This document shows, piece after piece, positions 44,501 through 51,640 of a stretch of DNA of 64,000 nucleotides (position 1 is the first letter of the stretch; every line of letters begins with the position of its first letter). The notes under the pieces were generated by a model. That model was not told where the DNA came from and made no database searches. It saw only the letters and a program-made list of their open reading frames with translations. Both the position numbers and the translations under genes were made by a program. The stretch comes from Bosea sp. ANAM02 (GTDB lineage Bacteria > Pseudomonadota > Alphaproteobacteria > Rhizobiales > Beijerinckiaceae): contig NZ_AP022848.1 of NCBI RefSeq assembly GCF_011764485.1, positions 3,624,001 to 3,688,000 on the forward strand. Direction: 5' to 3'.

Positions 44501-44740
44501 GTCTTCACCCGCCGGCTCTACACGCTGCAGGGCCAGCAGACATTCGACGAGATGCGTCGCAAGTATCGCCGCGACGCCGAGTTCAAGGATACGGTCGATC
44601 GTTATATCGACGAGTTCGAGCGCCTGCTCGGCGAAGCGGCCAAGGACGACCGCGACTCGATGGTGGCGAAGACCTACCTGACCTCGGAGACCGGCAAGGT
44701 CTATACGATGCTGGCTCATGCCAGCGGGCGCTTCGAGTAA
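38594..44740 (+). CDS. rgsE: Giant membrane-anchored coiled-coil protein, Growth Pole Ring (GPR)/RgsE-like
   Basis: A 2048-residue protein. Order of parts: Pro/Ala-rich N-terminal region (1-110); two membrane segments at about 113-133 and 154-175; helical region (180-455); 23 consecutive 22-residue repeats (456-961, about 39959-41476); a mixed zone; six 33-residue repeats (1256-1453, 42359-42952); helices; a Pro/Ala-rich stretch (about 1815-1930) and a charged C-terminal domain of about 110 residues (IARMIDHDAAVELWDRY). 22 and 33 are multiples of 11, so the rod is probably a hendecad coiled coil, as in apolipoprotein A. Size, two N-terminal membrane spans and apolipoprotein-like rod match Agrobacterium GPR (2115 residues; RgsE in Sinorhizobium), which forms a ring at the growth pole. 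The family identification is mine, from architecture; a different giant coiled-coil family is the alternative. Confidence 0.82.
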   Translation: MNRPKKLQDPTEAAMSAIEEALRLDQPSDVAETPVETEPRLPTTSENDLKLEMPRVEPAPAAQPPAPSAPAQQQPAPPRAAIAPDTSRVANDDRRDSSSLVQAFAVRPSRKPYWFAALASLAWLGGAAFVLLGRYGSFSNGLPEPVASFGIGEWTLLALSVGAPVVFFFVLAALYRRTQEMRLISRAMTEVALRLAEPEVAGADSVLSLSQTIRREVAAMGDGIERAVARAGELETIVRGEISTLERAYADNEIRLRSLIDELVTQREAVVGNAERVKLAISGAHDGLAKDLDSASRAIAEAVSQAGDRVTGSLGAKGDQITQALGRAGEKMIEEISGRSHDLVERLQITSGEVSERLAGASGNLSDMLDGRAKEIASSLERTGAVLTEGLTAGAQDVTRAISETGNQVAETLTGRVETVNELLKTTGETLARDISDRGTEAAERFEASSRSMVALIESQSEALQARLAESGEALRSALSDEGESVTTRLAEVGRGVNTLLVRQNEAIASRLTEVGENVHGLIGTHGDTLVNRLNETARTVDDVLRERSEAIILRVNDASQSLSESVAQHGDTLTGRITDVAGQVNGLFTEQGSKLVDRLNETGQTVHTLLDQQAEKLVDRVSSAGNELSDLVGKQSDGVVERVAEAGRSLASLMGEQSDATVARVSNAGADVAKLLSERSEALVASVSGAVNTVETRLRDESELLVSRLTQAGQEVGVIVGNESERLISGLSDTGARVSALLEEQAGAMTVKVSQAGLEIKDLLGNESQALASRVADVGRSVHGILAERSNALIDRLAETGASIDQQLDERGATLAAHVTGSIEAAKSALEQQQTGFLASIGETAEKVGALLGEQRETMVRDLVSTGREVHTLLGEQSEDLARRMTEATRTLTETINVDGRHVADRVSEATQGLRDTFTVHAEEARTMLAGTGREIVMALTQQGGRVNEALSANAESMLRSVEGRAQALNEALALRHDALTKLFDERGHEIEAALGGRLAAFSALFDTQGRDVETALAARLGAFEDLIVNQGGILTAKIAGDAQQLTAALHSGIAQVEKLISEDSVVLADKAGARALEAAELLATRTREAADAMESQIKLFEDRSGAKSAEIAGTLDSLIARIDGSLGSRATALNEALVERTVDIARVLAEGGREVTKALAAKADEIGEVVTSKSESLTRTLSDKADTINATLGGRALQIADTLDQSVARFEERVVGRLDTVSHTLDTRGDEIAATLQGRSEAIATVLAERAQELRALFDDQGGGMVAALAGQSEAIAAALTERAEQLRTLFDDRGLGIVAALGRRGDAISGALDQRAEQLRAIFEGQGVGIVDALERQGAAVASSLEERTNALHAAFDASGSGLVAALGRQGDTITQSLDERVETLRAVFDAKGNGLVAALGQQGAAFTQSVDERVEALRAAFDAKGNGAVEALNERGEALASEFASVGETVVRALESRGNAIVAGLRDRGAAIANAVEASSNALRETLEAGSRQSVEALVGTNEQLREELGGMLGRLGEANKLMQQIVNGANKNLAAVENSLSTRVGELQNVIGTVMTEAGSASQQVTTQIAELKSFSEGTLRETAALIGQLDDRGTTLNEVTQASSAALNAVAGRLEQIEGRVGKALVERREALEQLHGLIANRTDDVESITRSFASLIDDSLSTAEARARQIGAVLSDSAESTTSAIAQQFETIRSATGQERERTAEALRAAYAQVSTEIGGEIAKVTERFQKAAQDMRGITGDIQRELEATRAELKRGVLELPVEAQESTSAMRRVVAEQIKALNDLTEIVTRAGRRGDVSLPIDHAASRRPATAAAVAAAVAVPAPAAPARPAQAFTPQPAPAAEEPLLRPSIDAASSEPEQPAAARPAVRIETATAPTRPASVQEAARRQPEQAAQPQPAKAGWLSDLLTRASREDKQPEPSKPTSHSIEKLDSLSVDIARMIDHDAAVELWDRYKRGERNVFTRRLYTLQGQQTFDEMRRKYRRDAEFKDTVDRYIDEFERLLGEAAKDDRDSMVAKTYLTSETGKVYTMLAHASGRFE

Positions 44741-44765
44741 GCGCTACCATCCGGTATGATATGAA

Positions 44766-44796
44766 GAAGGCCGCCCGAGAGGGCGGTCTTTCCGTT
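44766..44796 (+). terminator. Intrinsic terminator after the giant coiled-coil gene
   Basis: Stem AAGGCCGCCC paired with GGGCGGTCTT around a GAGA loop (one G-T wobble), followed by the T-rich TTCCGTTT. It lies about 25 bases after the stop codon and is a good rho-independent terminator. Confidence 0.75.
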
Positions 44797-44870
44797 TCAG
44801 ATTGCTGCGCAGAAGCCTGCCTTACGCGTGGAGCGTAACGATTTTCAATGGAAACGCGGCTCAGGCCCGC

Positions 44871-45476
44871 TCAGCGCGCCCAGCGCACGATCTCGACCAG
44901 AACCTGCGACAGCGCGCGGTCGAGCGCCTGGGTCGCGCCCGCTCCATCGACTGCGCCAGCCGGCACGCGCGCCGCGAAGAGCCGCGCCCGTTGAATCTGG
45001 CCGGTGCGGTCACCGACGACTCGGGCGGTGATCTCCACAACCGCCGTGCCCGTCGCGGCATCGATGTTGAAGCTGCGGATATTGGTGTTGAGCTGGACGT
45101 CGGGCGAGATGCGCTGCCCCGGCCCCGAGACCGACCCGACCCGGCCGGCATTCTCGAAGGTCTGGATCAGCCGCGCCTGCACCAGCGCCGGAACCCGGTC
45201 CGCCCATTGCGCCCCGCCGACGAAGGAGAGCGCGCCGCTGGAATCCTTGACGATGACGCGGTCGGAATCGAGCGCCTGGACCGCGGTCGGCTCGGCCACG
45301 ACCATGATCGCCCGCGAGCTGCCGATCCGGCCGATACCCGCGGGCGCGGAGAGGTCGAAGGTGGTCGGCGTCGCCCCGCCGCCGCAGCCGGCAAGCAGCG
45401 CAGCACCGGCCACGGCCAGAAGCGGAAGGAAGCGGCGAGCCCTGCGGGCCGGAGGACACTGAACCTCGGTCGTCAT
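44871..45476 (-). CDS. PqiC-like transport auxiliary lipoprotein (ABC-type_transport_aux_lipoprotein family)
   Basis: A 201-residue lipoprotein; lipobox LLAGC with Cys at residue 31. The mature part has the alpha/beta pattern of the PqiC/DUF330 family (RIGSSRAIMVVAEPTAVQALDSDR and WADRVPALVQARLIQTFE). PqiC-type lipoproteins sit in the outer membrane and complete MCE lipid-transport bridges. It is last in a tight operon (mlaE, mlaF, mlaD, this gene; three-base gaps). It probably links the MlaD-like tunnel to the outer membrane. Confidence 0.88.
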   Translation of the reverse strand: MTTEVQCPPARRARRFLPLLAVAGAALLAGCGGGATPTTFDLSAPAGIGRIGSSRAIMVVAEPTAVQALDSDRVIVKDSSGALSFVGGAQWADRVPALVQARLIQTFENAGRVGSVSGPGQRISPDVQLNTNIRSFNIDAATGTAVVEITARVVGDRTGQIQRARLFAARVPAGAVDGAGATQALDRALSQVLVEIVRWAR

Positions 45477-45479
45477 GGG

Positions 45480-46622
45480 CTAGCGGGATCCGTTGTACTG
45501 AGGCAGCGGCGGCTTGCCGCCGAAAATGAACTGCTGCGGGTTGCGTTCGAAATTCCGCAGGGTGCGATTGAGTTCCGTCAGCGTCCGCTTGCCGTCCGAC
45601 GCGAGCGACTCGATATCGCGCAGCCCCGGCCCGGTGAAGCGATTGATGCCGGCGGTGATCTCGGCGGTGCGCTTGTCGAGGTTGTCGGCCAGCGTGCGGA
45701 TCGACTTGGCGGCGTCCGCGACCTCCTGGAAGGCGCTGCGGCCATCGGGACCCGAGCCGGATTCGAGGAAGCCCTTCGCCGCCGCCAGCACGCCTTCGAT
45801 CTGGTCGGCCGCCTTGTCGAGCTTGGCCGAGATCGAGGCGGCATCCTTCACCACCTTGGCGACATCGGCGCTGGAACCGCCAAGCGCGCCGGTGAACTTG
45901 TCGACATTCTCGATGATGCTGGCGATCTTGTCGCGATCGACCGAGCGGACGACGCCGGTCAGCTCCTCGCTGAGCGCCTGCAGCTTCTGCGAGAGCGGCT
46001 GGATCGTCTCGGCGATATTGCCGAAACCGGCCATCAGCTTGTCGAGCCCGTCGGCATTGTTGCCGAGCGCCTGCGAGAACTTTTCGACGTTGCGGACGGT
46101 GTTGTTGATCGGCGTGGCGTTCTGCTTGATCAGCCCGTCGAGCGAAGTGAGCATGCCATCCGCCTTCTGCGCGACGTTGCGCACGGTCTCGATGATGTCC
46201 TGTAATTCCGAGCGCTCGGCGATGATGGTCGGCATCGGCTCGCCGGGCTTGGCCTTCAGCACCGGCGTGTCCGCCTCGCCGCCGATGAGCTGGAGTGCCA
46301 CTACACCGGCCAGCCCCTGCGCCTCGATTCGCGCGCGCGTGTCTTCGCGCAAGGGCGTGGTATTGGCGACCTGGATCACCGCGTAGATCCGCCGTGGATC
46401 GTCCGGCTGGAGTTCGATGCTGGTCACCTCGCCGACGCGCAGGCCGTTGAACAGCACGCTCGACCCGCGCCCAAGCCCGGTCACCGTGCCGGTGAAGATG
46501 ACGCGGATGTTCTCCTTGCGCCCGGCCCCGCCGCTGTTGAACCAGTAGACGAAGCCGAAGGCCGCCGCGAGGACCGCGAGCGTGAACAGACCGACGAGAG
46601 CGTAATTGGCGCGCGATTCCAT
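45480..46622 (-). CDS. mlaD: MlaD/MCE-domain lipid transport protein
   Basis: A 380-residue protein. An N-terminal membrane anchor (about residues 7-28) is followed by one MCE domain (about 39-115; LGRGSSVLFNGLRVGEV) that forms hexameric rings for phospholipid passage. The long helical C-terminal region (about 140-340) has coiled-coil character and would make a needle or tunnel; E. coli MlaD (183 residues) lacks it. The length is closer to Mce proteins with extended C-termini. It is operon partner of MlaE and MlaF. Confidence 0.92.
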   Translation of the reverse strand: MESRANYALVGLFTLAVLAAAFGFVYWFNSGGAGRKENIRVIFTGTVTGLGRGSSVLFNGLRVGEVTSIELQPDDPRRIYAVIQVANTTPLREDTRARIEAQGLAGVVALQLIGGEADTPVLKAKPGEPMPTIIAERSELQDIIETVRNVAQKADGMLTSLDGLIKQNATPINNTVRNVEKFSQALGNNADGLDKLMAGFGNIAETIQPLSQKLQALSEELTGVVRSVDRDKIASIIENVDKFTGALGGSSADVAKVVKDAASISAKLDKAADQIEGVLAAAKGFLESGSGPDGRSAFQEVADAAKSIRTLADNLDKRTAEITAGINRFTGPGLRDIESLASDGKRTLTELNRTLRNFERNPQQFIFGGKPPLPQYNGSR

Positions 46623-46625
46623 CGT

Positions 46626-47456
46626 CTAGCTGCTCTGTCCCTGCTCTCCCGCCGGCAGCCTGGCCATGGCGCGCTCCCCGCCGAAATAGGCCTTCAACCA
46701 TGGATGGTCGGACGCCAGCATCGTCGCCAGCGGGCCGACCGCGATCACCTTCTTGTCCGCCAGAGCGGCGATTCGGTCGCAGGCATGATACAGGCTGTCG
46801 AGATCGTGGGTTACCATGAAGACGGTCAGGCCCAGAGTCTGCTTCAGGGTGATGATCAGATCGTCGAATTCGGCGGCGCCGATCGGGTCCAGGCCGGATG
46901 TCGGCTCGTCCAGGAAGACGATCTCGGGATCGAGCGCGAGCGCGCGGGCGAGCGCGGCGCGCTTGATCATACCGCCCGACAATTCGGAAGGCGCCTTGTC
47001 GGCGGCGTCGCGCGGCAGCCCGACGAGATCGAGCTTCACCATTGCCAGTTCGTCGAGCAGATCGGGCGAAAGCTCGAGATATTCCCGCATCGGCACCTGT
47101 ATGTTCTGCTTCACGGTCAGTGCCGAGAACAGCGCGCCCTGCTGGAACATCACGCCGAAGCGCCGTTCGAGCACGCGGCGCTGCTGGGGGCCGAGCTCGT
47201 CGACATCCTCGCCGAAGACCTCGATCGTGCCGCGCCGCTTGCGGACGAGGCCGAGAATCGTGCGGGTCAGCACCGACTTGCCCTGGCCGGAGCCCCCGAC
47301 GAAGCCGAGAATCTCGCCGCGCAGCACGTCGAGGTTCAAGCCGTCCATGATCACCTTGTCGCCGAAGGCGACCTTGAGGTCGCGGACGCGGATGACGGCC
47401 TCGGGCTCCCTGCCCGCCGCCATCCGATCGTGCTGAGAGTGATCCCGCCGCGTCAT
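46626..47456 (-). CDS. mlaF: MlaF-type phospholipid transport ATP-binding protein
   Basis: A 276-residue ATPase of the MCE/Mla system. Walker A is GGSGQGKSV (GxxGxGKS), the signature LSGGMIKRAALARAL, Walker B EIVFLDEPTSGLDP. The LSGGM rather than LSGGQ signature is characteristic of MlaF. It acts at the inner face of the cytoplasmic membrane to drive phospholipid transport together with MlaE. It sits three bases before mlaD and two after mlaE. Confidence 0.95.
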   Translation of the reverse strand: MTRRDHSQHDRMAAGREPEAVIRVRDLKVAFGDKVIMDGLNLDVLRGEILGFVGGSGQGKSVLTRTILGLVRKRRGTIEVFGEDVDELGPQQRRVLERRFGVMFQQGALFSALTVKQNIQVPMREYLELSPDLLDELAMVKLDLVGLPRDAADKAPSELSGGMIKRAALARALALDPEIVFLDEPTSGLDPIGAAEFDDLIITLKQTLGLTVFMVTHDLDSLYHACDRIAALADKKVIAVGPLATMLASDHPWLKAYFGGERAMARLPAGEQGQSS

Positions 47457-47458
47457 CG

Positions 47459-48601
47459 TCAGAACTCGATCGAGGCGAAGAACATCGCGAAGAGCCCGTC
47501 GACGACGATGACCATGAAGATCGCCTTGACCACCGAGGCCGTGACCTGGCGGCCGAGCGATTCCGCCGAGCCCTTGACCGCGAGCCCCTCGATCGAGGCG
47601 ATCAGCCCGATCACGAAGGCCATGAAAGGCGCCTTGATCAGGCCGACGGCGAAATGCTTCCAGGTGATGACCGATTGCAGGCGGGCGAGGAAGGTGTCGA
47701 CGCCGATGCCGCCATAGAGCCAGGAGACGAGCCCTGCGCCGACCAGCCCCGCCATCGCCGAGATGAAGGTCAGGATCGGCAGCGAGATGATCAGCGCGAG
47801 GATGCGCGGCACCACCAGAACCTCGATCGGATCGAGCCCCATCACGCGCAGGGCGTCGATCTCCTCGCGCATCTTCATCGAGCCGATCTCGGCGGTGAAG
47901 GCGGAACCCGAGCGGCCTGCGATCATGATCGAGGTCAGCAGCACCGCAAGCTCGCGCAGGATCAGGATGCCGGTCAGGTTCACGACGAAGGCGGAGGCGC
48001 CGAATTGCTGGAGCTGGAAGATGCCCTGCTGCGCGACGATGCAGCCGACCAGGAACGAGATCAGCATGATGATCGGCGCGCCGTTGAAGGCGATCAGCTC
48101 GATCTGATTGACCAGCGACGGCCCCCGGAACTTGCGCGGGCCGAGCACGACGCTGACCGAGCCGACCACCACCTCACCGAGGAACATGGCACCACCGACC
48201 ATATCGCGGCCGAAGCGCACGACGCCCTCGCCGATATCGACGAGGATATCGACGATGCCGATATGCCGGTGAGGCTTCGGCGGATCATCGTCATGGACCT
48301 GGACCTCGGCGAGCAGGATCCCGTGCTCCGGCCTGCTGCTGACGAGCTCGACATCGACGCCGTTCCGCTCCTGCCGGGCCTTCAGGCGGTTCAGGATATA
48401 GGCGCCGAGCGTATCGAGGCGCGTCACCTCGGACAGGTCGATCCGGGCGCCGGCCTGCGTCAGGCTTTCGACGATCTCGCCGATCAGCGCCTCGATGCGC
48501 GGGGCGCGATCGGCGCTCCACGAGCCCGAGAGCGCCACCGCGAGCGTGCCCGCGTCATCGCGGATGGTCGCCTGCGGTTCGGCGGTATCGGGGCTCGCCA
48601 T
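47459..48601 (-). CDS. mlaE: MlaE-type permease with N-terminal STAS (MlaB-like) domain
   Basis: A 380-residue protein. The N-terminal 115 residues form a STAS domain (VTRLDTLGAYILNRL), the job done by separate MlaB in E. coli. The C-terminal 260 residues are the MlaE permease with five to six membrane segments and the conserved GRSGSAFTAEIGSMKMREEIDALRVM coupling motif. The start is ATG at 48601; a longer frame to 48808 is not supported. It is first gene of the minus-strand operon. Confidence 0.94.
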   Translation of the reverse strand: MASPDTAEPQATIRDDAGTLAVALSGSWSADRAPRIEALIGEIVESLTQAGARIDLSEVTRLDTLGAYILNRLKARQERNGVDVELVSSRPEHGILLAEVQVHDDDPPKPHRHIGIVDILVDIGEGVVRFGRDMVGGAMFLGEVVVGSVSVVLGPRKFRGPSLVNQIELIAFNGAPIIMLISFLVGCIVAQQGIFQLQQFGASAFVVNLTGILILRELAVLLTSIMIAGRSGSAFTAEIGSMKMREEIDALRVMGLDPIEVLVVPRILALIISLPILTFISAMAGLVGAGLVSWLYGGIGVDTFLARLQSVITWKHFAVGLIKAPFMAFVIGLIASIEGLAVKGSAESLGRQVTASVVKAIFMVIVVDGLFAMFFASIEF

Positions 48602-48913
48602 GTCGCCGTGAAGTCCCTGTTCCCCTGGCCGAAACGGCCCTGCAGCCTTGCACGGCCGCATCGTGCCGGTCGCGTCGGCCTTTACCCCCTGCCCTGTATT
48701 GCCGTGCGGCGCGTGCTTGGCAAGCAGCGGGCGATGCCTCGCTTTCCGCCGCGCCGTCAACGCCTCGAAAGACCCGGAAACCACGGCTTGCCGAGCGATC
48801 TGTTCCAATTCGGGGCGGGGACAGCAATTCCTTAAGAAATCGCAAGGCAGGCTCGGATCACACCGTCACGACCGCCTTGCTGATTCGGCCGGTCCATCGA
48901 AGTGAGATTTGTC
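48602..48913. other. Intergenic region between divergent mlaE and the CheZ-like gene
   Basis: These 312 bases must hold the promoters for both. I see no repeat element, no convincing inverted repeat and no small gene with coding character. Confidence 0.4.
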
Positions 48914-49771
48914 ATGGGCGAGACACGCTCGCTGACACCGCTGAGCCAGGCCGATTACGAGGCGATCGAAGCCGCGGTGATGGAGACGGCGCGCGGCCGC
49001 TGGTTCATGGTGGAATATGCCAAGCGCAACCGGCAGGCGGACACGCTGCAACTGCTCGGCGCCATCCAGCGGATCGAGCGGGTCGTCGGCCTTGGCGTTC
49101 AGGAGACCAGCCGCGAGGCCAACCTGATCGAGGCGGCCGCGCTGATCAGCGATCTGCGCACCGATCTCGAACGCATCAGCGGCAAGGCCGAAGCCCGCTC
49201 GTCCGGGCTCGCCGCCCAGATCGAGAAGGCTGCCGGCACCGTGCTCGCCGCGACCGAAAGCATCCAGGAGGCCGCCTGGGGCCTGCGCGAGACGGGCGCG
49301 GACACGGAAGCCTGCGATGCGCTCGACCGCCGCGCCGCTGAAATCTCGACGGCGATCGGCGTCGTCGACAGCGTGGTGCAGCGTATCGACAAGATCGCCG
49401 ACACCATCGCCATGCTGGACTCGAGCCTGCGCGCCTTCGGCGAGGTTTCGCGCGAGTCGAGCGTGAGCTTCGAGACGATGGCGGCGACCGCGGCAGCGAT
49501 GACCGTGCCGCCGCCTTCCGCCATGCCGCGCCAGTTCGACGATCTCGAGATCACGACCGAGGGGCAGGAGCCCGTCCCGCTGGAGCGCAACGACCGGCCG
49601 GCGGACGAGGCGCGCCTCGGCACCGCCCCGCTGCTCGACGACGATATCGTCTTCAGCGATTCCGAAAGCACGCTGCCGGAAGCCTTGCGCCTGGCATCGA
49701 GCCCCTCGGAAACCGCGCTGCGCGAGATCGATGCGATGCCGGCGGAGCGCAAGCTCGCCTATTTCGTCTAG
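48914..49771 (+). CDS. Putative CheZ-like phosphatase, degenerate
   Basis: A 285-residue helical protein. The N-terminal segment LSQADYEAIEAAVMETARGRW is the conserved start of an alphaproteobacterial CheZ-like group. In that group a later helix carries the phosphatase DxxxQ pair, usually in FQDLTGQ. Here that helix reads GVVDSVVQRIDK, so the Asp (152) and Gln (156) are retained though the surrounding FQDLTGQ is lost. A low-complexity, acidic C-terminal half follows (about 200-285). An ATG at 48914 is chosen; GTG at 48902 is the alternative. It may modulate a response regulator or be inactive. The identification rests on recalled motifs. Confidence 0.6.
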   Translation: MGETRSLTPLSQADYEAIEAAVMETARGRWFMVEYAKRNRQADTLQLLGAIQRIERVVGLGVQETSREANLIEAAALISDLRTDLERISGKAEARSSGLAAQIEKAAGTVLAATESIQEAAWGLRETGADTEACDALDRRAAEISTAIGVVDSVVQRIDKIADTIAMLDSSLRAFGEVSRESSVSFETMAATAAAMTVPPPSAMPRQFDDLEITTEGQEPVPLERNDRPADEARLGTAPLLDDDIVFSDSESTLPEALRLASSPSETALREIDAMPAERKLAYFV

Positions 49772-49788
49772 GAAACGCTTCCAGCCGC

Positions 49789-50664
49789 TCAGTTCTCGCG
49801 GCGGATGGCGCTTTCGTGCCAGCGGTGCAGCAGCAGGTACGAGACCAGGCTGGTCGCCAGGAAGATCGCGATGCCGGAGAGCGAGATCATCACCAGCGCC
49901 GCGAAGACGCGCGGGATCTTGAGCTGGTAGCCCGCTTCCAGGATGCGATAGGCGAGGCCCGAGGCGCTGCCGCCGGTGCCGGCGACGAACTCGGCCACCA
50001 CCGCGCCGATCAGCGCGAGCCCGCCCGAAATCTTCAATCCCGCCAGGAAGTAAGGCAAGGCCGCCGGCAGCTTGAGATAGCGCATGGTCTGCCAGCGCGA
50101 GGCGCCGTGGAGTTCGAACAGGTTGACGAGGTTGTGGTCGGCCGAGTTCAGCCCGAGGATCGTGTTCGACAGGATCGGGAAGAAGGCAACGATCCAGGCG
50201 CAGATCAGCAGCGAGAGATCGATATCGTTGGCCCAGATGATGATCAGCGGGGCGATGGCGACGATCGGCGTGACCTGCAGGATGACCGCATAGGGAAGCA
50301 ACGCCATCTCCAGCCATTTCGACTGGCTGAACAGCACCGCGAGCGTCACGCCGACGACGATTGCGGCAGTCAGCGCCATGAAGGTGATCTTCAAGGTGAC
50401 CCAGAGCGAGCCCGACAGCGTGCCCCAGTCGGCGACCAGCGTCTGGCCGACCAGGATCGGCCCGGGCAGGACATAATGCGGGATCTCGTTCCAGCGGACT
50501 GCGAATTCCCAGAGCGCCAGCACCGCGACGCCGATGGCCAGCGGCGCCAGGATGCGCGGCCAGACGCTGGCGGGCAGGCCGAGAATACGTGGCTCGGCCA
50601 TCGCGACGGGCAATGCCTGCGCGTCGGTGCCATCGGAGCGGATCGTTTCGGCGGGGGCGCTCAT
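49789..50664 (-). CDS. ABC transporter permease (SsuC/TauC/ThiX type)
   Basis: A 291-residue inner-membrane permease of the nitrate/sulfonate/taurine/pyrimidine type. About six membrane segments; the EAA-like loop reads ELHGASRWQTMRYLKLPAALPYFLAGLK. The ATG at 50664 overlaps the ATPase stop by four bases (ATGA). With the ATPase at 50661 and the NMT1-like binding protein at 51641 it forms a complete importer. Substrate uncertain. Confidence 0.9.
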   Translation of the reverse strand: MSAPAETIRSDGTDAQALPVAMAEPRILGLPASVWPRILAPLAIGVAVLALWEFAVRWNEIPHYVLPGPILVGQTLVADWGTLSGSLWVTLKITFMALTAAIVVGVTLAVLFSQSKWLEMALLPYAVILQVTPIVAIAPLIIIWANDIDLSLLICAWIVAFFPILSNTILGLNSADHNLVNLFELHGASRWQTMRYLKLPAALPYFLAGLKISGGLALIGAVVAEFVAGTGGSASGLAYRILEAGYQLKIPRVFAALVMISLSGIAIFLATSLVSYLLLHRWHESAIRREN

Positions 50665-51518
50665 CGGCCGATCGCTTCCTTCAGCTTGGTCGAGGCGACG
50701 CGGCAGAGATGGGCGTATTCGCCGGAGGTCCGGAACAGGTCGTCGCGCGGATATGCGGCATCGACCGACAATTCGGCCATGACGCGGCCCGGACGCGCCG
50801 CCATCACCACGATGCGCTGCGAGAGATAGACCGATTCGAAGACCGAATGGGTGACGAAGACGGCGGTGAAGCGCTCGCGCTCCCACAGCGCCAGCAGGTC
50901 GTCGTTGAGGCGGTGGCGGGTGATCTCGTCGAGCGCCGCGAAGGGTTCGTCCATCAGCAGGATCTTCGGCCGCATCACCAATGCGCGGGCGATCGAGACG
51001 CGCATCTTCATCCCGCCCGACAATTCGCGCGGATACGACTTCTCGAAGCCTTTGAGGCCGACCAGCGCCAGCATCTCGGCGGCGCGCGCCTCGGCCTCGG
51101 CCCGGGCCACGCCCTTGAGCTTCAGCGGCAGCATGACGTTGGCCAGCGCATTGGCCCAGGGCATCAATGTCGGGTCCTGGAAGACGAAGCCGAGATCGCG
51201 GGCGCCATGGCCGGCGCTGCCCTGCGCCTCGCCGGTCTCGCCCGGCCAGGTGATCGTGCCGGAACTCGGGGCGCCAAGGCCGGCGATCATCCGCAGCAGC
51301 GTCGACTTTCCGCAGCCGGAGGGGCCGAGCAGGCTGATGAACTGCCCTGCCGCCAGTTCCAGATCGACGCCGCGCACGGCAAGCGTGCCGTTGGCGAAAC
51401 GCTTCGAGACGTGCCGGACCGCCACGAGCGGCGTGCCGGCACTCTCATTGCCCGGGGGTGTGCTTCGATAGGCCGTGTCCAAAGCCTGATGATCCGATCT
51501 CGATACCAATACCGCCAC
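50661..51518 (-). CDS. ABC transporter ATP-binding protein (SsuB/TauB/ThiZ type)
   Basis: A 285-residue ATPase. Walker A GPSGCGKST, signature LSGGMKMRVSIARAL (Met in place of Gln), Walker B ILLMDEPFAALDE and the H-switch VFVTHSVFES. This is the SsuB/TauB/NrtD-type pattern. It is coupled to the permease gene. A repeat element lies between it and the binding-protein gene. Confidence 0.92.
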   Translation of the reverse strand: MAVLVSRSDHQALDTAYRSTPPGNESAGTPLVAVRHVSKRFANGTLAVRGVDLELAAGQFISLLGPSGCGKSTLLRMIAGLGAPSSGTITWPGETGEAQGSAGHGARDLGFVFQDPTLMPWANALANVMLPLKLKGVARAEAEARAAEMLALVGLKGFEKSYPRELSGGMKMRVSIARALVMRPKILLMDEPFAALDEITRHRLNDDLLALWERERFTAVFVTHSVFESVYLSQRIVVMAARPGRVMAELSVDAAYPRDDLFRTSGEYAHLCRVASTKLKEAIGR

Positions 51519-51617
51519 GTCATCCCGGGCGACCGAAGGGAGACCCGGGTTCCATGCCGGAACGGTTCAGGCATGGATTCCGGATCGGCGCCGCTTCGCG
51601 GCTTGTCCGGGATGACC
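51519..51617. repeat. Intergenic repeat, loosely related to family B
   Basis: The outer arms CGTCATCCCGGGCG and CGTCCGGGATGACCCG-like GTCCGGGATGAC are inverted partners, with internal CCATGCC/GGCATGG arms around GGAACGGTTCA. It separates the ABC ATPase and binding-protein genes and so lies inside the transporter operon. Confidence 0.65.
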
Positions 51618-51640
51618 CGCTCCTTTCGCAGGGGCCTGAA

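Noticed and set aside
39995..44719. A 1574-residue open frame on the minus strand inside the giant coiled-coil gene
   Set aside because: It is a shadow of the GC-rich, repetitive plus-strand gene; its product is low-complexity (RDGVDAL-like runs) with no ribosome binding site or known fold. The same holds for a 782-residue frame at 39337-41685.
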